DNA from: BPGX01 sp037447455
GTDB taxonomy: Bacteria > Bacteroidota > Bacteroidia > B-17B0 > Aurantibacillaceae
DNA length: 40,327 bases
NCBI GenBank assembly: GCA_037447455.1
Contig: JBBIGQ010000020.1
Span: 1 to 40,327, forward strand
Reading direction: 5' to 3'
Notes under the pieces: generated by a model
The model's input: the letters and a program-made list of their open reading frames with translations, nothing else
Told to the model about the DNA's origin: nothing
Databases searched by the model: none
In this document: piece after piece, positions 7,078 through 15,045 of the stretch
How positions within the stretch are numbered: position 1 is the first letter of the stretch
How the letters are laid out: each line of letters opens with the position of its first letter
Program-made: the position numbers and the translations under genes

Positions 7078-8874
7078 TTATGAAGAAGATTTGTGGTTAT
7101 AGATAATTTTTTCAAAGAAGACAGATTTGATTTGATTGTTTCTTTTATCTAAGTCTCTGATTAGAACTTCTATTATGCTTTGAGGTTCTATTTTAGTTCC
7201 GTAGTTAATTCTAAAGTTTTTGTCGTAATTGTAGTTATTTAAGAGAAGTTCAAAAAACAACTGACCATTTTCATGTTTCAGTATTTTTGCATTGACTTTA
7301 GAACCTTTTTTAATTTTTGATGCATCAATAAAATAAACAGAGAGGTCTTCTGGAGTAGTTGAAGTGGGCGATGTTAGATGTTGAAGAGAAGAGGAGATTT
7401 CGGTTATTCCAAAGTGAAAGTATTGATTGTTATGTTCAAATACTGTACGAGATACAGGAAAAGTAGAGAAGTTAAAGCTATTCTTATTTTTTTTACCGAT
7501 TTCGAGAAGTTGCATTGTATCATTGAATAGCATAGCTAATTTATTATTTGGATCTATTTTGTATAATTTATAAAAGTATAGATATATTGTGGTGGTATAA
7601 AATCCAGAGGCGAATGCTAAGTTTAGGTAAAAGGAAGAATCTGATTTTTGAGAGTCAAATGTTTTGGATTGTTTTTCATCAAATAGGTAGCTTTTTTTAT
7701 CTTTAATTTTTTTTGAGAATTCTATATTAAATTTTTTAATTTCATTAAAGAATATTATAATTTTATTGATGATGTTTTGTATGATGTTTTTCTTGAAATC
7801 ATTTAAGTTATTTTGATTTAAATTTTTAATATCTATTCCATAAATTGATTGAATTTTTTCACGAAGGTTTATCCATTTTTTAGAAATTATTTTTTCATTT
7901 TTATCTTTTTCAATTATTGCGTTATGATTGTAGTCGTACAATTTGCTTAATTCGAATAAGTAAAAAATATCAAAGTCAATTGTAAATTCAAAAATTAAAT
8001 TTTCATTGATTGCTTCAATATAAGGTGTTTGGTGTTGAGGTTCTTTGTCTTTTAGAATTAGTAAGGATTTTTTAATTACATAATAGTATTCTTGATTTTT
8101 TTTGGAGTGATCGGAGAGATTAGCATCTGAAATTCTGAGGAATTTGAGTAGGTCGTATTTTTCGTCAAATTCTTCTTTTATCTGATTGGGAGAAGTAGCG
8201 TATATATTTTTTTGGGGCTCTTCATAAGTAGAATAAAAGTAATTTTTTTCTAGTTCTTCGGCGAAAATTTTCTTAATTTTATCAAGATGTTTATTGTTTT
8301 TGTTATTAATTAATGATTTTTCTGCATCATTATAAGCTTTGCCTAATGCTTTGTTTAATATTGTTGTTTTTGTGTTATCACTTTGTTTAATAATGTCGAA
8401 AAGCAATGCGGTTCGAATGGCACCTTTTATTGATGAACCGGGAATGTATGGTGAACCAGAAGGGTGTTTTAATTGGGATTTTATGTGGAATTTTTTATTT
8501 TCATCGAATTGTCCGAGGAGAACATTGGATTTTTTATTTTTTTCAATGTAGTTGAGATACTCTTTCAAGATTTTATCTTTACCGTTTTTGAAGAAATTGT
8601 ACAATTTTAACTTTTCTTTTAAAAATTGGTTAGATTCCTGGTTTTCACTTTTTTTTTCTGCGATTTTAAGGATTTCTTCAATAAAATCGTTGAATTCATT
8701 CAAGATTTCACTATTTTGTTCGGAAGCAAATTCTAATAGTTCGTAGATATTGATTAAGTAAATTTTATTGTTTTGTTTTACAAAGTCAAATATTTCATAC
8801 TGTTGATTATTACCTATATGTAAAGGGGTTATGGTTTTAAGATAGAATTTTTGTGGATGGCTGATGTTGAGCAT
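7078..8874 (-). CDS. csm5: Csm5, type III-A effector backbone (Cas7-like)
   Basis: Csm5 caps the Csm complex at the 3' end of the crRNA and helps crRNA trimming. The RAMP fold is shown by the N-terminal YLKTITPLHIG strand and the Gly/Pro loop SPYIPGSSIKGAIRTALL (about residues 138-155); FPVSRTVFEH (about 468-478) is another expected element. At 598 aa it is long for Csm5: there is a Lys/Asn-rich middle region, and from about residue 511 a C-terminal segment (IKKGSKVNAKILKHENGQLFF...) that resembles a small OB/S1-like barrel. The ATG lies 2 nt after the csm4 stop. The identity is firm; the extra barrel is a pattern-based guess. Confidence 0.92.
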   Translation of the reverse strand: MLNISHPQKFYLKTITPLHIGNNQQYEIFDFVKQNNKIYLINIYELLEFASEQNSEILNEFNDFIEEILKIAEKKSENQESNQFLKEKLKLYNFFKNGKDKILKEYLNYIEKNKKSNVLLGQFDENKKFHIKSQLKHPSGSPYIPGSSIKGAIRTALLFDIIKQSDNTKTTILNKALGKAYNDAEKSLINNKNNKHLDKIKKIFAEELEKNYFYSTYEEPQKNIYATSPNQIKEEFDEKYDLLKFLRISDANLSDHSKKNQEYYYVIKKSLLILKDKEPQHQTPYIEAINENLIFEFTIDFDIFYLFELSKLYDYNHNAIIEKDKNEKIISKKWINLREKIQSIYGIDIKNLNQNNLNDFKKNIIQNIINKIIIFFNEIKKFNIEFSKKIKDKKSYLFDEKQSKTFDSQKSDSSFYLNLAFASGFYTTTIYLYFYKLYKIDPNNKLAMLFNDTMQLLEIGKKNKNSFNFSTFPVSRTVFEHNNQYFHFGITEISSSLQHLTSPTSTTPEDLSVYFIDASKIKKGSKVNAKILKHENGQLFFELLLNNYNYDKNFRINYGTKIEPQSIIEVLIRDLDKRNNQIKSVFFEKIIYNHKSSS

Positions 8875-8876
8875 AG

Positions 8877-9959
8877 TTAGTATATGTTTAATGTTAGTCC
8901 TAAGCCGTATTGATGGATATTATTTGAGAATATAATGTTTTTACCAATAAAGTTTATATGTTTTTTAGAGAAATCTTTTGTGGAAATTTTTGTGGAATTA
9001 AGTGGGAATATAGAAGATTCTTTGAAGTAATAAATGGGGGGCTTTATGAAATTTGGGGCATTAGAGGGTCCGAAATAACCTTGTCTTTTGATGAGTTGAT
9101 AATTTAAGTTTATGTTATTAGAATTTTGAAGTACAAGATTGTTTAATTCATCTGGTGTAGGGTTGTAAAGTGATAGGTTTATTATAGATTTTGGATTTGA
9201 GGTGGAAAGATTTTGATTTTGATATAGGTCATTTATATCAAATTCCTGAATTTGATAGTCGAATTTACCTTTGCCAATAGAGCGATTTCCACCAATTCCA
9301 ATTATTCTCAATAAGTTAAGTATTTTTTCTAAATTGCCATTTGTGTTATCAATTGCAAAGAAAAAGAGACCTGTTTTTTCAAGTTGAATAGTTTCTGATG
9401 CGCTATTGATGTGGAACTCTGTTTCAGTAAACAATTGGCCTTTTCCGTTTTTTTCTAATGTACCGCCATGCAATCTATCAATTGTATTTTTTATGATATC
9501 ATAAGTTTTGATTTGCGGATAATGAAAAGTTTCTTTTTCAAAGTTTTCTAATTCTGAAATAAGTTCATTGAGCGTTTTAATTTGTGATGATAATATTTTT
9601 TTGAAAACGGATTCTGGAATATAATTAATGTTTTTAATTTTTTTTCTATTTTGGAGATAAGAAAAATTTTTAGATTGTGAATCTGTGTTATTGTTGGATG
9701 AAAAAGGTAGATGGGGGATGGGATAAAATCTGAAGGTTTTATTATTATGTTGATAGAAGGGAAAAGAAGAGCTTATGATGAGTTGTGGTGGGTCAGATGA
9801 GTTGTCGCTATATGAGTTTAAGAAGTGTTGAAGGGTTGAATGCTCAAAAAGCATTGGTATTGTTGATGCCCAATTCCCCCAGAGGGTATCAGAGGGTAAT
9901 AGAGATTTTAGTCCGCCTTGAAAATTGTAAAGGTATACAACTTTTAATTTGTTATTCAT
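8877..9959 (-). CDS. csm4: Csm4, type III-A effector (Cas5-like)
   Basis: Csm4 binds the 5' tag of the crRNA and contacts Cas10. The open frame runs two codons upstream to a TTG at 9965, but the ATG at 9959 (MNNKLKVVYL) is the likelier start, giving 360 aa. The N-terminal strand with FQGGLKSLLPSDTLWGNW is the typical Csm4 opening, and the glycine-rich loop GIGGNRSIGKGKF (about residues 220-233) is the RAMP signature. It starts 23 nt after the csm3 stop and ends 2 nt before csm5. AT-rich, low-skew composition like the other csm genes. Confidence 0.92.
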   Translation of the reverse strand: MNNKLKVVYLYNFQGGLKSLLPSDTLWGNWASTIPMLFEHSTLQHFLNSYSDNSSDPPQLIISSSFPFYQHNNKTFRFYPIPHLPFSSNNNTDSQSKNFSYLQNRKKIKNINYIPESVFKKILSSQIKTLNELISELENFEKETFHYPQIKTYDIIKNTIDRLHGGTLEKNGKGQLFTETEFHINSASETIQLEKTGLFFFAIDNTNGNLEKILNLLRIIGIGGNRSIGKGKFDYQIQEFDINDLYQNQNLSTSNPKSIINLSLYNPTPDELNNLVLQNSNNINLNYQLIKRQGYFGPSNAPNFIKPPIYYFKESSIFPLNSTKISTKDFSKKHINFIGKNIIFSNNIHQYGLGLTLNIY

Positions 9960-9982
9960 TGTCAAAAAAAATTTTTACTATT

Positions 9983-10759
9983 TTATGATACAGAATTATA
10001 TGACACAGAGTTAATGCTTTTTAGATTTTCGGTGAGATTGTTATTAAAATTTATGTAATTTTGATAATTATCATTATTTGATAGAATGTCATTGATATGC
10101 AATTCTATTATAGGATCAAAAAGATGAATTTTTACTTTACCATAACCTCTGCTTCCAGATTTTCCGATATAATTTAGTTCAAGAAGTTTTAATCCAAGTA
10201 ATAATTTATCTATGTGTTCTTTTTTCAATTGTTTTTGTTGATCTTGGTAGAAGTTTAGGTATAAGATTTCAAAATTAAATTTGGATTCTGCTACGACTCT
10301 TTCGATTTGTCTGGGGTTGGCTGCTGATGTTAATCTATTTATGGTATTTTCAGATTTAAGTTCTGTATAAAGGAGGGGGGTATTTAATTCTTTCCACATA
10401 TTGATGGTTTCTTCGTCTGGGTAAGCGTCTCGAAAAATGAGTCGGGAGAAAGAAATTTCAGTTTTATTTTTTGCATCATTTACACCTTCACCAAATAATG
10501 AAGTTATTTTTTCGTCATTAGAGGGTCCACCATCATTTTTTACGCAACTAAGTGCATATTCTAATAAGGTTCGAATTTTTCCTTTTAATGAGCTGCCTGG
10601 AATATAAGGCAAGAGTGTTCTGGGGTCTCGTATTACAGGTGAGTCCACGCCTCCAATTTCTATTTTATCAGCATTTCCACCGATGTGTAAGCCAGTTACG
10701 GATTCTATTTTTCCTTTTAGGATAATGATTGAATTTAATTTGTAATTTGTGTTACTCAT
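9983..10759 (-). CDS. csm3: Csm3, crRNA-binding backbone and target-RNA nuclease (Cas7-like)
   Basis: Csm3 forms the filament of the Csm complex and cuts target RNA every 6 nt. The 258 aa include TGLHIGGNAD (22-31), the catalytic loop with Asp39 in GGVDSPVIRDP (equivalent to Asp33 of the S. thermophilus protein), and the loop LPYIPGSSLKGKIRTLLE. The thumb region holds NRLTSAANPRQIERV, and the C-terminal glycine loop reads GKSGSRGYGKV. All key residues are present, so target RNA cleavage should be intact. It is separated from csm2 by 12 nt. Confidence 0.96.
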   Translation of the reverse strand: MSNTNYKLNSIIILKGKIESVTGLHIGGNADKIEIGGVDSPVIRDPRTLLPYIPGSSLKGKIRTLLEYALSCVKNDGGPSNDEKITSLFGEGVNDAKNKTEISFSRLIFRDAYPDEETINMWKELNTPLLYTELKSENTINRLTSAANPRQIERVVAESKFNFEILYLNFYQDQQKQLKKEHIDKLLLGLKLLELNYIGKSGSRGYGKVKIHLFDPIIELHINDILSNNDNYQNYINFNNNLTENLKSINSVSYNSVS

Positions 10760-10771
10760 AGTTATTTATTT

Positions 10772-11167
10772 TTAATTTTTTTCCTTAGAATAATATTTAT
10801 GATAAGCTACAAAGCTTTCAATAGCAATGAAGAATTTTTCTAATTTTTGGGTAAAATCAGATTTGTCTTGTTCTTTGACTATATCATTAATCATTGGAAA
10901 AATAAATGATGCAAATTTTTTTACGTTTTTTGGGTGACGACCTGCTGCATAAGCTAATAGTGGTTTTAAGAGTGTAAGTTTTAATTTAATTTTATTAATA
11001 TCTTTATTTTTTGAATACTCAAGTCGAATTTCAACTATTTTTGAGTAAAAATTTCTGACTTGATTGGTGTTTAATTCTTTAAACTTTTGCTCTACATTTT
11101 CTTTAACTTTTTCTATTATCTCATTTTCATTATCGCTTTTTAAGTTGATATTGCTTGATGTTTCCAT
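10772..11167 (-). CDS. csm2: Csm2, small subunit of the type III-A complex
   Basis: Csm2 is the small helical subunit that stacks along the Csm filament beside the crRNA-target duplex. The 131-aa length fits. The recognisable core is NQVRNFYSKIVEIRLEY followed by KLTLLKPLLAYAAGRHP and the C-terminal helix with FFIAIESFVAYHKYY. The first 25 residues are polar and probably disordered. It starts 4 nt after the cas10 stop, implying tight coupling. Confidence 0.93.
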   Translation of the reverse strand: METSSNINLKSDNENEIIEKVKENVEQKFKELNTNQVRNFYSKIVEIRLEYSKNKDINKIKLKLTLLKPLLAYAAGRHPKNVKKFASFIFPMINDIVKEQDKSDFTQKLEKFFIAIESFVAYHKYYSKEKN

Positions 11168-11171
11168 AGTT

Positions 11172-13580
11172 TTATTTTTTATTATTTTTATTTTTTAGTT
11201 TTCTGGTTTTAAGAATCACATAACTTGTTGAAATCAGATAGTTTTTCAAGGTGTCTGATATAACATGTGGTTTAGCATTTGGTTCTTTAATATCGGTTAG
11301 TAGGAAATTTTTAACTATTAAATGAATAATTTCGTTACTCATTTCAGGTTTTTTGATAAATTGCTCATTATATCCGTGTCTTGCGAAAAGGTAATGAAGT
11401 AAAGGAATATTTTTATTAAGTTTGCTTATATCTAAAATTTCCCCGTATTTACCGGATTTTGAGATGGATTTTTTGATTATCGTATGTACTTTGTAAATTA
11501 AAGAACGAGATAGTTTACCTTTATCTGAGTTTGAATCATTTACATCTTCTGGAATTAATTTTAGAATATCTTCTGCGAATTTCAACATTTTTTCGTAACA
11601 CCGCCACTCGGTGGTTTTATCAAAGACAGTAATTGCATTTTTCTTGGGTTTGTTCTTATCAGGAGGATAGTTTTTGGATTTATTTTCCATTTCTTCTGCC
11701 ATCTCAGCAAACCTATATACTGGAAAGTTGTCGTGGCATATAAAAATACCTGCACTTATTGTTATATGTTTATTTTCGCATACAAATCTTCTGAATTCTT
11801 GGTTTAAATCTTTTGAAAAGTGAATGATGTTATACCAAGATCCAACGAAGAAAGCATCATCACCACCGCTGTAAGTAGTGTAAATTTTAAATTTATTGGC
11901 CAAATAGTTTAATCGGGCAGAGAAAAATAAGTGTAATTCACGGCTTAGGGCAGAGTATTTTTCAAGTTTAAGTTCATTGGAAAATCCTTCCGCAAAAATC
12001 AAAGCTAAATTATCAACATCCAGTCGTAAAATTCCTAATGATGGATAATCTAATGAATTATCTGATTCTTTAGAAGAGTAATTTAATTTAGCAATTTCTT
12101 CAAATGAGTAGATTTCATCTTTTTCGTCTTTGGGTGCTGCATTGTTAACAAATTTAAATGAGTAAAAGATATTAGATATGGACGATAATTGACTTGCAAA
12201 CTCTAAAAAATTGGTACTATTGATTTTAACGATATTTATCCATTTACAATTTATGCTATTATTAAGATTTTGAATAAATTTAGTTACTTTATTGTTATCT
12301 AAAACAAAAAGTAAAATGGTATCCTCATCGGTAAGATCAATCTTTAAATAATCGGATACTTTAAGGAAATTGTTTTGCGCCAAATGGTCATCTTTATTAA
12401 CTAAAGTTAAAACGAGATTTTGTGCGTAAGGTAAAGAATCACCTAAAAATTTATCGAAATACTCATTTTTTTTATAATGATTTTTGAAATCATTTTGACT
12501 TTGAGAGTTAAGTTTGAAAACATTTTCAATGGAGTGAATAAATTTTTTATTTTTTTTGTTTTTTAATTCAATTTCTATTTTGTTTAAAACTTGTTCTAAA
12601 TCAATAATTTGATTATCATTGTTTAAAGTTACTTCTTCAAGAGCATAATTTAAACTAATGTCAAAAGTAAATTGCTTAAATATAGAGTGGTTTAAACTAA
12701 ATATAATTTTCTCTATTTCATTCTTCTTATAGGGAGGCAATATCATTAAAAAATGTCCGCCCCCAGAGAATATCACATTGAATTCAAATAAATCTAGCTT
12801 ATAGGCAATAAACGAACTTAGTACATCGGTGAGTAGATTAATAAAGAATGAGCGTCCTCTTAATTTTTTTGATAATCCTCTTGTGGCGCCTGCTTCGTCT
12901 TTTTCAATATTTGAATAAATAAATTTTTGTATACCAGAGATATCGCATTTTAGTATCAAAGCTTTTCTAGTTCCATTGCATTCAGAAACGGAACTTTTTA
13001 TTGCTAAACTTGATCTTATATTATCAAATAAACTGATGGTTTCATCATCAATGGATGGGATTCTAGAACCGTATTTGTTTAATACATAAAACAAAGTATT
13101 AATTTTATGTACATCATTTTTAATGTGTTCAAAAACGAGATTAATTTCATTCTGTAATTTTTCAAAGTGATTAGTAAAAGTTCCTATACCATTTGATGTG
13201 TCACTCAATTGAGGAAAAAAGTAATTATCCAAAGAACTAATGGAATCTACATTTACATCATTAATTTTTGAGATACTATAATAACTATTACTTTTATTGT
13301 TATTAGAATCTTTTGTGCTAGTATTTTTATTAGAATCTTTTGTGCAAATAGAGTTATCTGTGCTAATATTGTTATTAGAATCTTCTTTTCTTTCTCTAAT
13401 CGATATGCTGCTGAAAAATTCTTTTAATAAGATGTTTTTGTATTCTGATTCGTCTTGTATGTTTAACTCGAAATTTTTAATTTTTAACTCTTTATTAAAA
13501 TTAGCACGCCAAAATTTACCAATATCATGCAATAAAGTAGCAAGGTAGCTCTCGGTATTTTGTGGAGTTAGTGAGGACAT
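11172..13580 (-). CDS. csm1: Cas10/Csm1 with intact GGDD cyclase and degenerate HD domain
   Basis: Cas10 is the large subunit: on target RNA binding its Palm domain makes cyclic oligoadenylates, and in many relatives an HD domain cuts ssDNA. Here (802 aa) the cyclase looks functional: GGDD at residues 572-575 and the metal-site strand RLDVDN (519-524), with the first Palm around KCDISGIQKFIY (211-222). The N-terminus keeps LLHDIGKF (His18-Asp19). The usual following helices with the second His pair and the AD motif are not visible; residues 64-105 are instead Asn/Ser/Asp-rich repeats. Homology resumes at NKYGSRIPSID (168). No CxxC zinc motif is visible. DNase activity is therefore doubtful while signalling should be intact. 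Start ATG at 13580. Confidence 0.95.
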   Translation of the reverse strand: MSSLTPQNTESYLATLLHDIGKFWRANFNKELKIKNFELNIQDESEYKNILLKEFFSSISIRERKEDSNNNISTDNSICTKDSNKNTSTKDSNNNKSNSYYSISKINDVNVDSISSLDNYFFPQLSDTSNGIGTFTNHFEKLQNEINLVFEHIKNDVHKINTLFYVLNKYGSRIPSIDDETISLFDNIRSSLAIKSSVSECNGTRKALILKCDISGIQKFIYSNIEKDEAGATRGLSKKLRGRSFFINLLTDVLSSFIAYKLDLFEFNVIFSGGGHFLMILPPYKKNEIEKIIFSLNHSIFKQFTFDISLNYALEEVTLNNDNQIIDLEQVLNKIEIELKNKKNKKFIHSIENVFKLNSQSQNDFKNHYKKNEYFDKFLGDSLPYAQNLVLTLVNKDDHLAQNNFLKVSDYLKIDLTDEDTILLFVLDNNKVTKFIQNLNNSINCKWINIVKINSTNFLEFASQLSSISNIFYSFKFVNNAAPKDEKDEIYSFEEIAKLNYSSKESDNSLDYPSLGILRLDVDNLALIFAEGFSNELKLEKYSALSRELHLFFSARLNYLANKFKIYTTYSGGDDAFFVGSWYNIIHFSKDLNQEFRRFVCENKHITISAGIFICHDNFPVYRFAEMAEEMENKSKNYPPDKNKPKKNAITVFDKTTEWRCYEKMLKFAEDILKLIPEDVNDSNSDKGKLSRSLIYKVHTIIKKSISKSGKYGEILDISKLNKNIPLLHYLFARHGYNEQFIKKPEMSNEIIHLIVKNFLLTDIKEPNAKPHVISDTLKNYLISTSYVILKTRKLKNKNNKK
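13300..13386 (-). repeat. Imperfect repeats inside cas10 (Asn/Ser/Asp-rich tract)
   Basis: The unit TTATTAGAATCTT (followed by TTGTG in two copies) occurs around 13300-13318, 13328-13345 and 13372-13386, interspersed with related sequence. It encodes the repeated KDSN-type peptides in the N-terminal part of Cas10 (about residues 64-95). The repeats keep the reading frame. They sit where the HD nuclease domain would normally continue. Confidence 0.75.
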
Positions 13581-13618
13581 AGTAAGTTATTAGTTTTTTA
13601 TTAAAAAAGATGATGCGG

Positions 13619-13652
13619 CAAATTTAAGGTATAAATTCTTAAAAGTTATCAA
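13619..13652 (-). promoter_or_regulatory. Putative promoter of the csm operon
   Basis: On the - strand, 13626-13619 reads TAAATTTG, matching the Bacteroidota -7 element TAnnTTTG. A TTG at 13652-13650 lies 23 nt upstream, slightly beyond the preferred -33 spacing. The predicted start near 13612 gives a leader of roughly 31 nt before the cas10 ATG at 13580. This would let cas10 and downstream genes be expressed independently of cas6, which lies just upstream on the same strand. Confidence 0.45.
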
Positions 13653-13656
13653 CTAA

Positions 13657-14355
13657 TTAAATTTTTTTATCCACAAAATTTTTTGAGTGTGTTTTTTGAG
13701 GGAATATAATACCATAATTTTTTGCAGCACCTTTGCCTAATCCAATATGCGGTGGAAGAAAAAAGTTGGTTTTAAATTTGACATTGAAATATTTGAATTT
13801 AACATCTTTGAAGCTTATCCAATCTTCCTTAAGAATCTGAAAGTATTGAATTTCTATTTTATCATTGTTGTTTGTAAAATTAAAATCAATCCCTCTTAAA
13901 AAGGTCAAAATATTGTCTTTCAGTCGTATTTTTAAGAAGATTTCTTTTTCTTCGGGCAATTTTAGTTGTTTGAACTCTTCGTAGTATTCATCATACAATG
14001 GGATCCACCTCAGTAATTCGTATTCAAATTCACCATTGGTGACAATGGAATAATTAAAAGAAAATATCTTATGGAGTTTTAATTGAATTTTACCATTAGT
14101 TTCTTCAAGTTTATTGAACAAATAATGAATATGTTCTACGCCATGATGCAGGTATAATATCACGCCCTTGTTGCTTATGATTTTATATTGAATTAGTGGA
14201 TAATCATAATTGAATTTGTTTTCAATATGATTATGATAGAGAATAGCGTGTCCTTTTGTAAGAGAAATGGCGATTGCTCTCAGCTTATCCACTTCATAAG
14301 GATAAAAATTATTTTCAAACAACAATTTTAAGTAAGGCACTCTTGCGATATGCAT
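13657..14355 (-). CDS. cas6: Cas6 pre-crRNA processing endoribonuclease
   Basis: Cas6 cuts the CRISPR transcript inside each repeat to release crRNAs. The C-terminal glycine-rich RNA-binding loop HIGLGKGAAKNYG (about residues 202-214) is diagnostic. The N-terminal half shows RAIAISLTKGHAILYHNH and the YPLIQYKII strand of the Bacteroidota Cas6 group. The frame stays open to an ATG at 14433, but that extension is hydrophobic and overlaps the divergent wbpD promoter; MHIARVPYLKLLF from 14355 fits family N-termini better (232 aa). It is the first gene of the - strand cas run, 76 nt upstream of cas10. Confidence 0.82.
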   Translation of the reverse strand: MHIARVPYLKLLFENNFYPYEVDKLRAIAISLTKGHAILYHNHIENKFNYDYPLIQYKIISNKGVILYLHHGVEHIHYLFNKLEETNGKIQLKLHKIFSFNYSIVTNGEFEYELLRWIPLYDEYYEEFKQLKLPEEKEIFLKIRLKDNILTFLRGIDFNFTNNNDKIEIQYFQILKEDWISFKDVKFKYFNVKFKTNFFLPPHIGLGKGAAKNYGIIFPQKTHSKNFVDKKI

Positions 14356-14432
14356 TTTTTGGGGTGGTAACTTATGAAAAATAATAGCAATGTTGGTAAA
14401 AAAAATGAAGTGAATGAGCAATTTTTTTTTCA

Positions 14433-14440
14433 TACTTTTG
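14433..14440 (+). promoter_or_regulatory. -7 promoter element of the wbpDBA operon
   Basis: TACTTTTG fits TAnnTTTG and is followed by GCAGTCC; the expected start near 14447 leaves about 10 nt before the ATG at 14457. No TTTG at the ideal -33 distance is visible. The overlap with the upstream extension of the cas6 frame supports the shorter cas6 start. Confidence 0.5.
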
Positions 14441-14456
14441 CAGTCCTTTTATTTTT

Positions 14457-15044
14457 ATGATAGAAAATACTAATACATATTTTGCTCATCCTACGGCTGT
14501 TATTGATGAAGGATGTAAAATCGGTAAAGGGACTAAAATATGGCATTTTTCACACATTATGTCGGATTGTGTTATTGGAGAAAATTGTAATATTGGACAG
14601 AATGTGGTGGTTTCACCGAAAGTTGTTTTGGGCAATAATGTAAAAGTGCAAAATAATGTGTCTATCTATACTGGTGTAATTTGCGAAGATGATGTATTTT
14701 TAGGGCCTTCCATGGTTTTTACCAATGTAATCAATCCGAGAAGTGCGATTGCTCGCCGAGAGCAGTATCTTCAAACACTTGTAAAGAAAGGTGCTACGAT
14801 TGGTGCTAATTCTACGATTGTTTGCGGACATACTATTGGTAAATATGCTTTTATTGGTGCGGGTGCTGTGGTTACGAAAGATGTGCCGGATTATGCACTG
14901 GTGGTAGGCAATCCTGCTCGTCAAACAGGATGGATGAGTGAATATGGACATCGTTTGAATTTTGATGAAAATGGTATTGCCATTTGTCCTGAAAGCGGAC
15001 AAAAATACCAATTGAGAGATGGCAAAGTAATTAGAATTGAATAG
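14457..15044 (+). CDS. wbpD: UDP-2-acetamido-3-amino-2,3-dideoxyglucuronate N-acetyltransferase (WbpD-like)
   Basis: This cytosolic left-handed beta-helix acetyltransferase uses acetyl-CoA to acetylate the 3-amino group in the pathway to UDP-diacetamido-uronic acid, a precursor of O-antigen or capsule. The 195 aa show hexapeptide repeats throughout (IGKGTKIW, VIGENCNIGQNVVV, IGANSTIVCG, IGKYAFIGAGAVVTKDV) and the C-terminal VGNPARQTGWMSEYG signature of the WbpD/WlbB group. It heads a + strand operon; wbpB starts one base after its stop. Confidence 0.9.
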   Translation: MIENTNTYFAHPTAVIDEGCKIGKGTKIWHFSHIMSDCVIGENCNIGQNVVVSPKVVLGNNVKVQNNVSIYTGVICEDDVFLGPSMVFTNVINPRSAIARREQYLQTLVKKGATIGANSTIVCGHTIGKYAFIGAGAVVTKDVPDYALVVGNPARQTGWMSEYGHRLNFDENGIAICPESGQKYQLRDGKVIRIE

Positions 15045-15045
15045 T

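Noticed and set aside
14355..14433. N-terminal extension of cas6 as a signal peptide or membrane anchor
   Set aside because: The hydrophobic stretch precedes the normal Cas6 N-terminus and its start overlaps the divergent TACTTTTG promoter box, so it is more likely untranslated.
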